DNA of 64,000 nucleotides from Liopterus haemorrhoidalis (Eukaryota > Arthropoda > Insecta > Coleoptera > Dytiscidae), in NCBI GenBank assembly GCA_963971575.1, contig OZ020616.1, forward strand, positions 2,686,924-2,750,923, written 5' to 3'. Below, one piece after another: positions 10,804 through 21,693 of the stretch (the stretch's first letter is position 1; every line of letters starts with the position of its first letter). The notes under the pieces are model-generated. The model did no database searches. It was not told the origin of the DNA and saw only the letters and a program-made list of their open reading frames with translations. A program made the position numbers and the translations under genes.

Positions 10804-12394
10804 CAGTATTGGCCATAAAGATTGCAACATTTAACATCTTTCAATTTTTCAAATTTTAATAATAATATTGGAAAATAAATACTCTTAATTCTATAATTTA
10901 ATCATATTTTGTTTGTTACATCAATCAATAATCAAATAATCTGACTTACAGATTAATAATAAATTATTTATTCATTTTTGCTTGGACAAAAATATTGCAA
11001 CTACTTGAATTTTCTTGTTATATGCAGATTTTATCCATAAATAATATGTTGTGCACAAGTAATATTTCAGTTTATATTTGTCAATCATGGGTCGTAGTAA
11101 AACTGTTTCAAGTGAAATTAGAAACTTAATAATTTCTGGTTTTAAAGACGAGCTGCTGCAAAATGTGATTTCACAAAATTTAAATGTTTATAAATCTACT
11201 GTGTCGCGAATTATAAAACGATTTCGAGAAGAAGGTACGTTTGAAGTTTAAAAAATTCCAGGACGGCCACGAAAAACTAAAAAATGAACTTATAAAAAAA
11301 TTATTTATTTATCTACCAATAACCCCTTTCTGTCATCGGAGAAAATTTTGGGCCTTTTGCCACAAATGGATCAAGAAAACATCTCAACAAGAACTATTCG
11401 TAGAAGATTAGTTAGTGAGGATCTTTTTAGTCGCCTTCCTGCTAAAAAACCACTTCTATCCAAAAAGAATGTGAAGGCCCGATTAAAATTTGCTAAAAAT
11501 CATATTGACTGGACTGTGGATCAATGGAAAAAAGTTATTTTTAGTGATGAATCTAAGTTCAATTTGTTTAAAAGTGATGGTGTAAGTTACGTTAGGAAGG
11601 CCTCCTAATATTTTATTAGCAGCCCGCTAATAAAATATTTGTTCAAAAATACACCTTGCCAACAGTTAAACATGGCGGAGTGCGGTGCGATGGTATGGGG
11701 CTGTTTCTCGGGATATGGTATGGATCCTCTATACCACATTGAAGGAATAATGGATCGATTTAAATATATAGACATCCTTCAAAATGTTATGAAACCTTAT
11801 TCTGATGAGTTCATGCCTTTAAAACATATTTTTCAGCATGATAATGACACAAAACATTCTTCGAAGTTGGTAAAAAAATGGTTCGAGGATTAAAAAATTA
11901 ACGTAATGACTTGGCCGTCACAGTCACCCGATTTAAATCCAATAAAAAACCTTTGGGAGATTGTCAACAGAAAGATTAGAAACAAAACACATTCAAATAT
12001 TGAAGAATTGTTTAAAGCTTTGCAGGGTGCCTGGTCTAATATTGATAATGAAATGATCAAGAAATTATTAGAATCAATGCCGAAAAGATGTCGGGAAGTT
12101 ATAAATACTGGTGGTTACTATACAAAATATTAAAAATTATCTGTTAATAATAATTTATTTTCTTAATAAATAAAAAAAAAGATTTTTTTAAGAGTAGTTG
12201 CTATCTTTATGTCCAGGTAAAAATAATAAATACTATAAAAAAAAATAGAATTTAATGTTAAAATTTAATTTTTTACTATAATATATGTAGAGGATTGTTA
12301 AAGGTAAGAATTACATTTTTTAATTTTAAAAATATTGAATAGAATAAAAATAAAAGAGGATTATCAAAAGTTGCTATCTTTATGGCCAATACTG
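10804..12394 (+). mobile_element. Tc1-type transposon, full length (1591 bp)
   Basis: Both termini begin CAGTATTGGCCATAAAGAT, or its near match reading TTTATGGCCAATACTG at the right end. TA flanks each side (10802-10803 and 12395-12396). One degraded transposase lies between. The ends are so well kept that it could in principle still be mobilised in trans. Confidence 0.92.
11087..12133 (+). pseudogene. Tc1 transposase with stops and a Glu-to-Lys change
   Basis: The reading starts MGRSKTVSSEIRNLI and shows a Tc1 helix-turn-helix region (YKSTVSRIIKRF, then the linker GRPRKT). The DDE domain has FSDESKFNLF, FQHDNDTKHSS and SPDLNPIKNLWE. Thirty-four positions separate the second and third catalytic sites, as in DD34E Tc1 enzymes, but the final Glu is Lys. 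In-frame stops occur near 11249, 11285, 11606 and 11891. Around 11594-11685 the conserved 'YTLPTVKHGG' stretch lies in another frame, so two compensating frameshifts are present. A 14-bp perfect inverted repeat (11607-11639, loop AGCCC) sits in the same break. Confidence 0.9.
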
Positions 12395-12396
12395 TA

Positions 12397-12764
12397 TATA
12401 CAATTACCGTCAAAAAATTTAAAGAAATTATGCAACAAAATTATAAATAATAAAATGTATTAGTGATTAAAAAAAAAAACTGGCCAGTCCCAGATCCCGG
12501 TTATTTGTACCGGTTTCGCCCGTCTCTCAACCCTCTCATCTCTGATGATGTTATATTAAACAAAATAAATAAATAGGAAAAAAATGCGGGAAATGCAAAA
12601 AGAAATATTTATATAATTTCAACAATTGCTGTCAAATATTTACATTACACAGCAGTATTGTGCTCGAATTGGTAATATGAATCAAATGATGCGAAGCTCA
12701 TCCTATTTTGTTTATTGTATTTATTTACAGTAGCTTCAACATTGGTTTTTCATATCGTACTTAC
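12397..12764. other. No recognised feature
   Basis: AT-rich sequence with no frame worth keeping. A short GC-richer patch around 12480-12540 (ccggttatttgtaccgg) is a small palindrome of unknown origin. Confidence 0.3.
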
Positions 12765-14553
12765 TAGAGATGGAACGATTAATCGAATGATTGAAATACT
12801 CGATTATTTTGTTTCAATTAATCAATTAACCATATGATATTTTTTCTTTCGATTAATTGATATTTAATCGATTAATTTATTATTAATCTATAATTTTATT
12901 TTATTTTCAAGAAATTACTTAGTTGCATTGTTGAAACACTGGTCGGTAGATGACTTAGCTCTTTTCTGTCCAATAAAGTCCCTATATTACAAGGCTTTCA
13001 GAACACTCGTTCTCGCCCATCTGGAGAATTAAACTCAACCGCTACTCATTTCTGTACAATATACTGCTACAGTTTGCGTCCAGTCAGTTCAAATACTCAC
13101 GAGCGAAACGCAATCTTCCAACTCGATCATTTGCGAGAAAAGCCTGACAAGTTACAGATCTTCTGAATACAAGTCCTTGTCTACTCAATCGTCTTTGGAC
13201 AGTTCGTGATGAAAATGCCAAATTTCAACCTTCTTCGAAATGACGTGTGAGAAAAGTTAAGTCACGATTGCGTAGAACGATTAAGGTAATAAATCAGTTA
13301 TTTCGGGCGTTTTTTGCTCGTGGACGCTGTTCGCTGATGGCGCTTTATCGCGTAATTAATAGTTTTTAGCTACATCCAAAACGACAACGATATTCCAATA
13401 CTGCGGCCATCTTCATATAATAGCGCAGCTTGTACAACGTCTTCTGGCCACATTTTAATTTTATTGCACAAAAAAAAGGAATTTAGAAATCTCTAAGATG
13501 GGTAACTAATGGCAAAATTTTACTTGCAACAAACAATGAGTTAGTATTTAGTAGTAGTAATTATTTGTATTAAAACTTACTTAATATGCGATATTACACA
13601 GTCTTCGTTCAAACGGGCATTATTTATTGTTACAGCCAGTTTAATTAGCAACAAAACATATTTGTTTATGCAGACATTGTATTACCTCCCATTACTTATA
13701 GTTTCGTAATAATTCGGTTAAAAAAAATATCAGCCTTTAAAATACAACATTAAGACAGTCCCATTTTTTTTTTGTCGGCTAGTGCAGTGTTTCTCAACCT
13801 TTTTTGGCCTGGGACCCCCCGAAATTATGTATATATTGTCTGCGGCCCCCCTATATTATGGTGTTTCAAGATAATGGGAAGTTTTTTCGAAAAAGCGACG
13901 TGTAAGCAAGTTGGGAAAAATTTTTAACTAAAATTTAACCACAAAATTGAATGGTAGTATTGAAATTTTTCGGAAAAAACCCGAAAGTACAGGATATCAA
14001 GGACAATTTCGAATTTTTAAATAGGAACATATGTTATATTGGATATCTTTGGATAGCGGTTTTCAACAATTTTTAATTAAACATTTTTTTAATATCTTTT
14101 ACAGTTGACAAAAAACTGTGATATTTTTAAATGACAATAATATACGCTATAATGACTTGAAAATAAAGTATTTTCATTTACAAGTGTTCAAAGTGCCTTC
14201 CATTTTAATTTAAACACATTTGCATCCTTACTCTTGACTCAAGAGTCTTGAGTTATCTGTAGCTCGGAGAGCAATTAAAAAAAATATATAATAAAAAATA
14301 TTGCACTTTCAAGTCGTACCTTCTTGAAAATACTTGAATTGCCTCCAACGCGAACAATTTTCAGAGAAACCAATCAACCGACACATTCGATTTATTTGAC
14401 CTTGATATAGTCTACTTATTATCTGTTTCTTTGGTTGAAGCGGAACTAGATTTCAAAACTAGTAATTTTTAAAAAAGAAAAAAGATTATAACATTTCGAT
14501 TAATCAAATGATCAATTAATCGATTAATTATTTATTGTTTACTGTCATCTCTA
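12765..14553. mobile_element. hAT-like non-coding element
   Basis: The ends are TAGAGATGGAACGATTAATC and ATTAATTATTTATTG...CATCTCTA, matching the TAGAGATGGG-type terminus of the element at 21968. Both sub-terminal regions are rich in TCGATTAATTGA palindromes. The flanking octamers differ, so I cannot show a target duplication. A second hAT-like end (CAGTGTTTCTCAACC, about 13785) lies inside and suggests nesting. I see no coding region. Confidence 0.5.
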
Positions 14554-15595
14554 CTCATAGGCTGACTGTCATTCCACCATGAATTTCTTTTGTAAGTTTC
14601 CGGGTTTTTTGTCAAGCATTGTCGGTAAATACCTATATTGGTAATTTAAAATTGTAATTATTTCTCAGTTTACTCCTTTTACATTCTTCAAACATCATTC
14701 AGTTCTACATTCAAGAAGCTATTGAATTACAATATTGAGAAGAGCCATGATATTAAAATCGTTTTTTATCTCGTTATCAATTACTTGAAGCGAAAAAAAC
14801 TTCCCTCTCTTTTTGAATCTATGGAACATGAATGATATTTTACGATATTGTTCGTATAAAATACTTTAATATATACAATAAAGAGCAAGTCCTGTGGCGC
14901 CAATATCAACCGTTAAAAGAAATTGGAATTTGAAAACTTCATAACATTGCGGCAAGAATTCTGAAAGAGAGAGTAAACGGGAAACTGTTTATAAAACATA
15001 TTTTAGCGAGATTATTTGTCCTAACAGAGCAACTGCGAAGATATTTATGTTGTTAATAAAAGGATTCATAAGTGCATAGTGGAAAAAACATTCATTTTTA
15101 GGATTTTGTAGATATAAGTGGGTAGTCAAGCTTGGGGCCCCTGGCTGAAATTTTTTTCGGGGCTGTTGCGTCATACTGATTTATGTTTATAGACCGGGAG
15201 CTCATGACAGTTTATGGTCTCCGATTTCCTTCAGCATGCCTTTTGGAGGAGAGAATATTTACCCTGTGACAACAAAAAAAGGAGGGTACTAAACCCCTGC
15301 ACGTTTTCCGGTTATATGGAAAACTGCATTTCCACTTGCACAAAATTTTGTGTTTTTCTCTGATTTAATAATGCCCTTTTATGAAAAGAAAGTTAAAACA
15401 AATTTAAAGTCTTAAAAATTATAGGCATACGATTCATAGGGTCACAAAGGGCTCAAAAGGTCACATGATCTTGTAATATAAATAATATGATTTTCCGCGG
15501 TTTCATGCAGCATGCCGATAAAAAGAATTAAAGTTTGTGTCATAAAGCCCCTATAAAAAAATTGGCATGAAAAAACTGATTTGAGATATAGTGTA
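14554..15595. other. No recognised feature
   Basis: No supported gene. Open frames at 14989-15174 (-) and 15442-15819 (-) have no domain pattern; the second is partly the minisatellite at 15600. Confidence 0.3.
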
Positions 15596-15599
15596 ACTA

Positions 15600-15702
15600 C
15601 GCTTTTTTCCGTGTGTGTATTTTTCCGTGTGCGCTTTTTTCCGTGTGTGTATTTTTTCATGTGCGCTTTTTTCCGTGGGCGTTTTTTCCGTGTGCGTATT
15701 TT
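15600..15702. repeat. Minisatellite, CCGTGTG units
   Basis: About five tandem units of roughly 20 bp alternate TTTTTTCCGTGTGCG and ATTTTTCCGTGTG. This gives the Lys/Arg/Thr repeats (RKKTHTEKS-like) in the minus-strand frame, which is not a gene. Confidence 0.8.
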
Positions 15703-15705
15703 TAT

Positions 15706-16290
15706 ATTATATAAGGAATTGGAATAGTATATTCTGTAACAAGGTTGGAATGAGAAAATTCGATGCGAGTGGAACATTCCGAGCGCGAGCCGCAGGCGAG
15801 CGTTAGGAACCACGAGCAACGAATTTTCTCTTCCAACCGAGTCACAGACCCTACTTTCTCCACGACCACCAGAAAGAAAAAAAAAAACAACAAATAATTA
15901 TTTTAACAAACATTTTATCTTAACAAATAATTTATATTACATAACAAATTTATCAATTAATTAAACTATTTTTTTTATTTATTATTTGTTTAATTTTAAT
16001 TTAATTTGCCGCACATCGCCCACTATTTTAGGTTAGGAAGTTATGTTGCATTTATTTAATGTAAACGTTGCATATATCTTAATGTAACCCTACAAAAACA
16101 AAAGACAATAAGTATGGAATAGTTATTCCATAACAAGTGATGGAATGAAATACACGAAAAATGCATAAGAAGATAAGTGCTTTAGAATAACATTCCAACT
16201 CTTGTGTTAGAATATTAACTTTCTGTAGTCAAAATTGGTTTTAGAATTGGTAAATTCTATAGTGGTCGTGGAGAAAATTTATTTTAATAA
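15706..16290. repeat. Duplicated TGGAATAG...AACAAG segments
   Basis: Two related blocks occur: 'ggaatagtatattctgtaacaagg' with 'ttggaatgaga' (about 15720), and 'ggaatagttattccataacaag' with 'gatggaatgaaa' (about 16117). Both are accompanied by a 'gtcgtggagaaa' word on one strand. Between them lies a GC-rich run (gagcgcgagccgcaggcgag) unlike its AT-rich surroundings. It is probably an old repeat; the family is unknown. Confidence 0.4.
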
Positions 16291-16321
16291 ATATATTTTA
16301 AATTTAACGTCTCAAATCATT

Positions 16322-16990
16322 TTTACCGACCGCCAACATATATAAGGGAGGTATTGTGATCATACCGATTTTGACATTTCGAGATTTCGATGGATCTCCA
16401 AGAATTGAGGTCCCTACATAACGTTTTGACTATTTTTAGCATGATATCTGTCGGTCTGCCTGTCCGTCCGTCCGTCCGTCCGTCTGTCCGTCCGTCTGTC
16501 CGTCCGTCTGTCTGTCCGTCCGTCTGTCTGTCCGTCCGTCCGTCCGTCTGTCTGTCTGTGTACACGTGCAGAGCAAATTCGGCTAAAAGGATTTTTATGA
16601 AACTTCATATTTAAGCTTCTGCCATCAATGACACGAGTTGATCAACTTTTGGTAAAAATCGGTTGACTAAAAATGGGAGTTTACTCGTGTCGATTTTAAG
16701 ATTTTTGCGAATATTTAACAACTGGAAAATATTTCGAAAAAATTTATTTAACAAAAGTTGCTCTAAATGCAATAACTAATAACTATTTGAGAGGTTTTTT
16801 TGATAAAACGAAAAAAATTTCCAAGTCTCAATTTTTTCATACTTACATGTAACGTTTCCATAGTCATGATAAATAATATCTCTATTAGAAAATATTAGGT
16901 CAAGTTATTTCTACTCTGCTGCTAGAATATATTTTATACAAATACTTTATGATGGCGGTCGGTCCTGTGGTGGCCACAGCTGATTTTTAG
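16322..16990 (+). repeat. Interspersed repeat R1, best full-length copy
   Basis: This copy defines the family. It starts ACCGACCGCCAACATATATA and passes through 'ggtccctacataacgttttg' to a TCTG/TCCG microsatellite (about 16450-16558). It continues through 'gagcaaattcggctaaaagg' and 'aaaatcggttgacta' to 'tctactctgctgctagaata'. It ends in ATGGCGGTCGGTCC, a CTGTGG/CCACAG stem-loop, then CTGATTTTT. The outer 11 bases are an inverted repeat (ACCGACCGCCA / TGGCGGTCGGT). No protein is encoded. About nine other pieces are in the window. Confidence 0.85.
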
Positions 16991-17102
16991 TTTTAACACT
17001 ATAAATGTAATGCACTGCGTGAAAATGAATCGTTTTCTCATCTTAAAAAGTTAATGAATAAATAATTCGGAATAATACTCATTATTTGTCCAGTTTTTAA
17101 TA

Positions 17103-17201
17103 ATGGACGAAGAGTTGATTCAATTTGAATTGGATGAAGTCAGGCGTATGTCTAGAGAAAGAAGTCTGAGGTGTCGAGCAAGTTCCACATTAAGGTATTG
17201 A
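17103..17201 (+). other. Short open frame, 32 residues, unproven
   Basis: ATG 17103 opens MDEELIQFELDEVRRMSRER, an acidic and basic helix-like peptide that ends at a stop after 32 residues. The AAG|GTATTG near its end could be a splice donor. It follows a Tc1-like spacing of regulatory AT-rich DNA, but no downstream exon is apparent. Confidence 0.2.
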
Positions 17202-17318
17202 TGTATTTGCCAACACAGTTGGCAACGGGTGCACTAGTTGTTATTATAATTGTATTGTTTTGTCTCAGTACTGTGTAACTGGACTTGTGCACTTGTGTTT
17301 AAATCTGTAGTTACTGGC

Positions 17319-17322
17319 TAGA

Positions 17323-17361
<39 letters not shown>

Positions 17362-17364
17362 ATA
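17319..17364. repeat. (AAAT)n microsatellite
   Basis: Eleven or so AAAT/TAAA units in an uninterrupted run. Confidence 0.95.
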
Positions 17365-18356
17365 CGTCCTAACAATCTTAATGTCCCTAGAAATATTTCT
17401 AAAAATCGTTATAACTTATTAAAAACTACGTCCATAGTCCACACCTTCGTCATTAAACAACTTAATAAATTTGTTAACATTCTTGTGATGTACACAATAA
17501 TTTTATCACTTTAATATCTTATAATTACTTACAGAAAACCCTTGACCTTCTAGATGACTTCTGCGTAAATGGGAACTAGACAAACTGTCGCCAAAAACTA
17601 GAATTAGAGCACATAAATCACATAATTTTCTAGTTTTTTAATAGTTTTCGACATTTTAATCTCATTTCAGAGGGTTTATAGCAAAGATATTATTTAAACT
17701 TGTTAAAACATGCACTGTCACTGAAAAATGCACTTATATTACACTACAAATTACTTAAAACTATATTGTTTATTTATTCACTTGTTTAAAAAGTTTTTAA
17801 AACTACTTCAAAGTACATAAAAGTTGTATTTACTGTCACTATTGAATAAATATTTATTTAATGTTGAAATTTGAGGGATTTATTAAGAAAAAAGTGTAAA
17901 TAAACAAGTTGATCGACTTTTGTTAAGTTTATAAAAATAAATAAACACGTTTGAAACGTTCAACTTTCACTAATTTTCTGTTGGTTTACAATTTGTAGAG
18001 GTTATTTTCGCGCTGATTTTTTGTTACGTAAAGTTGGGAGCGACGTCTCGCAGATATTTCTGAGGATGACGGCGATAGCATCTGTTCGGGACCTAGTGTT
18101 AAGAGGCGGCCGTACTGTGTTGCTTGCACGCAGATACTGGCATCGCGATGCGGAGCGTCATAGAGAGCGCAAGGACGCTAGACGCCTACTAACAAAACCA
18201 GACAGACGCACGCAAAAACACTCAGTTGTATTTTTCCAACTTTATGTTCAAAACTTACGTTTTTTATATTTTGTTAAGTTGTTTGGAATTTTTGTATTAT
18301 TTTTTGTTTACTACTGATTTTTTAACCCAAAATATTTGTTGTAACTAGGAATGATT
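17365..18356. other. Mostly featureless; short Cys-containing frame at 18038-18163
   Basis: The stretch is AT-rich up to about 18000. At 18038-18163 (+) a GC-richer frame encodes RRLADISEDDGDSICSG and KRRPYCVACTQILASRCGAS before a stop, with a CxxC...C spacing like the tail of a transposase. The overlapping frame that starts at 18021 looks less coding-like. I do not recognise a family. Confidence 0.3.
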
Positions 18357-19225
18357 ACATTCGTCAACACAATTTTTGCTGACTTACATTTAAGACTTGT
18401 TTCTTACTAATTTGGTTGAACTCAAATATCAGCTTTTGCGTATCACATCAGATTTTTTCTCTACAACAAATACATATTTTCGGCCAAATAATGCTTCTAT
18501 CGTTTAATTTTAGACGTCGATACTGTAATTGGTACAAATTTGGCGAACAATAAGGACTAAACAATTAGAAAATATTCTTAAAATTTTATTTATAGTGAAA
18601 GAATGAGAATGAGAACAGTTTTAATTACATTGTAATGCATTGGAGTGTTTAAATAAAAATACAAAATAATTTAAGGATTAAATGGTCGTTTGTAAGATCT
18701 TCGGGAGTGCACCATTCCCGATAAGTCTCTTTTAATACTCCAGCAGTCAGTCATCATGTGAGTATCCCACCTTCCTTGATAACGTCTCTCCATCTCTTTT
18801 AAATCCTGAAAACGTTCACCCTGTTCATCACTAACATCTCCAAGATTGACAGGAAATTTGTCAAGATGACTGTTGAAAAAATGAAGTTTCACGCTCATGT
18901 TGCACCCCAGATGATGATAATTTTCAATCAAATTTTCAACGACCTCCACATAGTTTACGGCTTTTTTATTCCCAAGAAAATATTTGATAAGTGCCACGAA
19001 AGACTGCCATGCATTCTTCTCCATATCATCCATATGTACAGTGAAATGTGGATCATTCACTAATTTTCTAATTTGTGGTCCGTCAAAAATGCCAGCTTTT
19101 AGCTTCTCATTACTGAGACTTTGAAATGTTTCAGATATATATTTGAAACAATCACCATCTTTGTTCAACTGCTTCATTAGACCCAGTTTAATATGAAGAG
19201 GGAAGAAAATGATTTTTGTTGACAA
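18357..19225 (-). mobile_element. TTA-flanked DNA transposon, copy 2, 5' end lost
   Basis: The region is the reverse complement of the coding half and 3' end of the element at 61586-62708. Its plus-strand left end reads CATTCGTCAACACAATTTTT, a degraded CACTGGTCAACA terminus. The sequence upstream of the reading frame is replaced by unrelated DNA after about 19215. Confidence 0.75.
18671..19225 (-). pseudogene. Transposon-encoded protein of unknown class, open frame
   Basis: The 184-residue frame contains PLHIKLGLMKQ, GIFDGPQIRKLVNDPHF, CNMSVKLHFFNSHLDKFP, LGDVSDEQGERFQDLKEMER and YQGRWDTHMMTD. A second diverged copy at 61816-62385 has the same blocks in the same order. Proteins with this LHIKLGLMKQ...GRWD pattern are repeated in arthropod genomes as mobile-element products. 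I cannot assign a transposase superfamily. Relative to the other copy it lost 'FVKA' after MKQ and 'H' in ERFHQD, so it is probably a decaying copy. Confidence 0.65.
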
Positions 19226-19309
19226 AATTTCCTCTTAGTTTGTTCCTATAAAAGTGAACTGCTTATAACAATAACATCAAGTACCCTTTATCTACGTTCC
19301 AAAATTCAA

Positions 19310-19520
19310 CACCGCGGCGCTACGATCTTAAATTTATTTCCTTATAAGTTTAGAAAATTATCCACAATCCACAAAAAACAACGTATTAAATTTAGAGGTC
19401 TGAATGGCTTAACGCGTGACCATATGACAAACTTATAAGTGACAACCAACAGACTACAAGCCGTAATCTACAGTCTATTGATTTAAGAGCTCTGAATGCG
19501 GCTTTATAAATCCTAAAAAT
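19310..19520 (-). repeat. Fragment related to the MITE at 23500
   Basis: Words such as 'agagctctgaatgcggcttt', 'tttagaaaattatccacaat' and 'aaatttagaggtctgaa' match the 23515-23700 part of the MITE at 23500-24120, inverted. Confidence 0.6.
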
Positions 19521-19830
19521 TAATTTAACCAATTATCTATAAACTTGTTTATAGATATATGAATTTAACAAGTAGCTTTGTAATATAGACTACCCGCCGT
19601 ACCTGCATGCAATGTGGGTAAACAAACATATTTTACCTGTACGATAGATCTAAAAAAAAATCGAAAAACTTCATGGATATGTACCTAAAGCAGTAGTGGC
19701 TCTCAAACTGTTTATAAGAGTATTTTCTAAACGTAAAAAATAAGTAGTGGGATATTTCAAGATTTGCTTTAGAGCGTCTCCACGTAAAAAATATTTGTTT
19801 GTATATTTTTAACAATTTTTGTCATATAAA
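19521..19830. other. No recognised feature
   Basis: AT-rich; a 60-residue frame at 19633-19815 (-) has no motif. Confidence 0.3.
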
Positions 19831-21160
19831 CGGTGTTGAATCGACCAAGTACATATAGGAATTTAACATGTAAAAACAGATATATGCGATTTCCTACTAC
19901 CGCGTTGGTTATGCAGAAAAAATTATAAAATTGTTCAGAATTTTATTTTGAATTTAATAAATTCATAAAAACTAAATTTAATATTATCTGTCTCATTTTG
20001 TAATACGTAACTAACAGGTAAAGTTCATTTTTTATGTTGTATATTGACAATACATTTATAATATTATCATAGTATTGGTTCACACGGATACGCCAAAGTC
20101 TGTTTACACCACAATAGTCACCAAAGTAACCAGATCTAGTTTCGTATTACAAATTGAGACAGATTATACTCATTTACATTAAATGTTTAATTTTTTATGT
20201 TTATTTTTTTTTTCTACTGAAATTAACAAATTATTTAAAATAGTGTGCCATGACGCCATTTTTTACTATAAAGCTCCAATATAGCTCAGTCGCTGAAACA
20301 GCGCAGTTCGTCATTTTGCGTCATAACTTCAATGACAAACTTAGTAGCGAAAAAATAACTAAATCGATTTTTTTGCATGTGAATTATAGACTAATAGTGC
20401 TCTTTACTCTTTTATTTTACTGAAACATACCTTTTAAAGTCATATTTAGTTTGTGCTCGATAGTCATTTTGAAGATTTACAAATTTTAAAAGTGTTTATT
20501 TAATACAGGAACATTTGTATTGGTATCCCTGAATAAAACGATGTTTACATATGTCATTTAATAATACGTCTGGTATGTTTTGATACTTGTGTTCAAATAT
20601 CTAACTTATAGTAATTTCTATAAACCTTTTTTATTTAGTTTGTTGTTTATTTAGCAGTTTAGTGTTTAGTTATATATTTTCTTATTTGATTTTGTGTGTA
20701 CTGCATAGTTTTTAGGTTATATTCAACTTAATCTCATTTTCTTTTCTTTGATCATATTTTTGGATCACATCAGTCCTTTGTAGGACTATTTTGCCTATTA
20801 GAATAGTTTATTTGTTTCTATTCTGTTCTTATTCTTATATTTTCATTTCATTTCGATACAAGTGACAGCGTACAAATATTATAATCGTTAAATAGATGAA
20901 TGGAAACGTACTAAACCTGACGTCACATTTTTTTGTGACGTTTCAAGTGACGCAACTGCACTGTTTCGCCGATTTCCCTATATCATGCACACTATGGTTA
21001 AAATTTATAAGAAAAAAAATATCTTTAAATTAAAATATTTTAAATATGTATTAAATTTAGTTTTTATGAATTTATTAAATTCAAAATAAAATTCTGAACA
21101 ATTTTTATATTTAAATTTGTTCTGTATAACCAACGAGAAAGTAGAAAATCAACACCCTGT
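19831..21160. mobile_element. Long-TIR element (about 1.33 kb)
   Basis: The outer about 150 bases at each end are inverted copies. GGTGTTGA opens both. Shared words include 'cgttggttat', 'aaattgttcagaattttatt' and 'ttgaatttaataaattcata'. Inside, 19986-20168 forms a smaller inverted-repeat unit (TCTGTCTCATTTTGTAATAC at one end, its inverse at the other). That end includes the 'aaccagatctagttt' word also found at 43210 and 58060. No transposase is encoded. Confidence 0.65.
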
Positions 21161-21640
21161 ATAGGAGTACTAGCAAGAAAGGAGGGATTCCTTGAAGAGA
21201 CAAAAATTCAAATATATTGTCCAATTTTATTTATTTAGATGATTTAATTTAAAATGAAAACCGCATCTGTAAAATATTTTAGTATAAAAATTGAATGAAG
21301 ATCAACGAATGAGGAGATAAAAGTGACCTATTTAAAGTAAAACAAGAATTAGCAACGTCATCAAATGTGACCCTAAAAGGAATTTGTAGAAGGGCAAGAA
21401 CTGAAGAAAGTGGACTAATGTCGTCGGAAATGTAGAACATATTTAACTCTGAGTGAGATTCCAGCACGGAATGAAGTTAAGGTACTTCAAAGATACGCAC
21501 AAAACTCCTGAAACAGTCGGGAAATAACTGAATGACAGTCCGCTGACAATGACGGATCGGGATTGGAAATACACGTGTCTTATTTCGAACTCTAGTTTCA
21601 ATTTAATATAGTCTCTGGGCATATTAGTAGACGCACCTTC
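21161..21640. other. No recognised feature
   Basis: No supported gene or repeat match. A 62-residue frame at 21279-21467 (-) has no motif. Confidence 0.3.
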
Positions 21641-21690
21641 ATTTGTAGGATTTTGTAGGTATGACCACCAAAAACTCTTATAACTAAAAT
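21641..21690 (-). repeat. R2 end fragment
   Basis: About 50 bases match the conserved R2 terminus (ggattttgtaggtatgacca, then 'ctcttataac'). Confidence 0.6.
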
Positions 21691-21693
21691 TCT

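Noticed and set aside
15615..15806. Cys/Phe-rich frame over the CCGTGTG minisatellite and its minus-strand partner
   Set aside because: Explained by tandem repeats; no start context and no family.
18021..18317. 98-residue Arg-rich frame
   Set aside because: An overlapping frame of the same DNA is more protein-like; no domain, no second copy.
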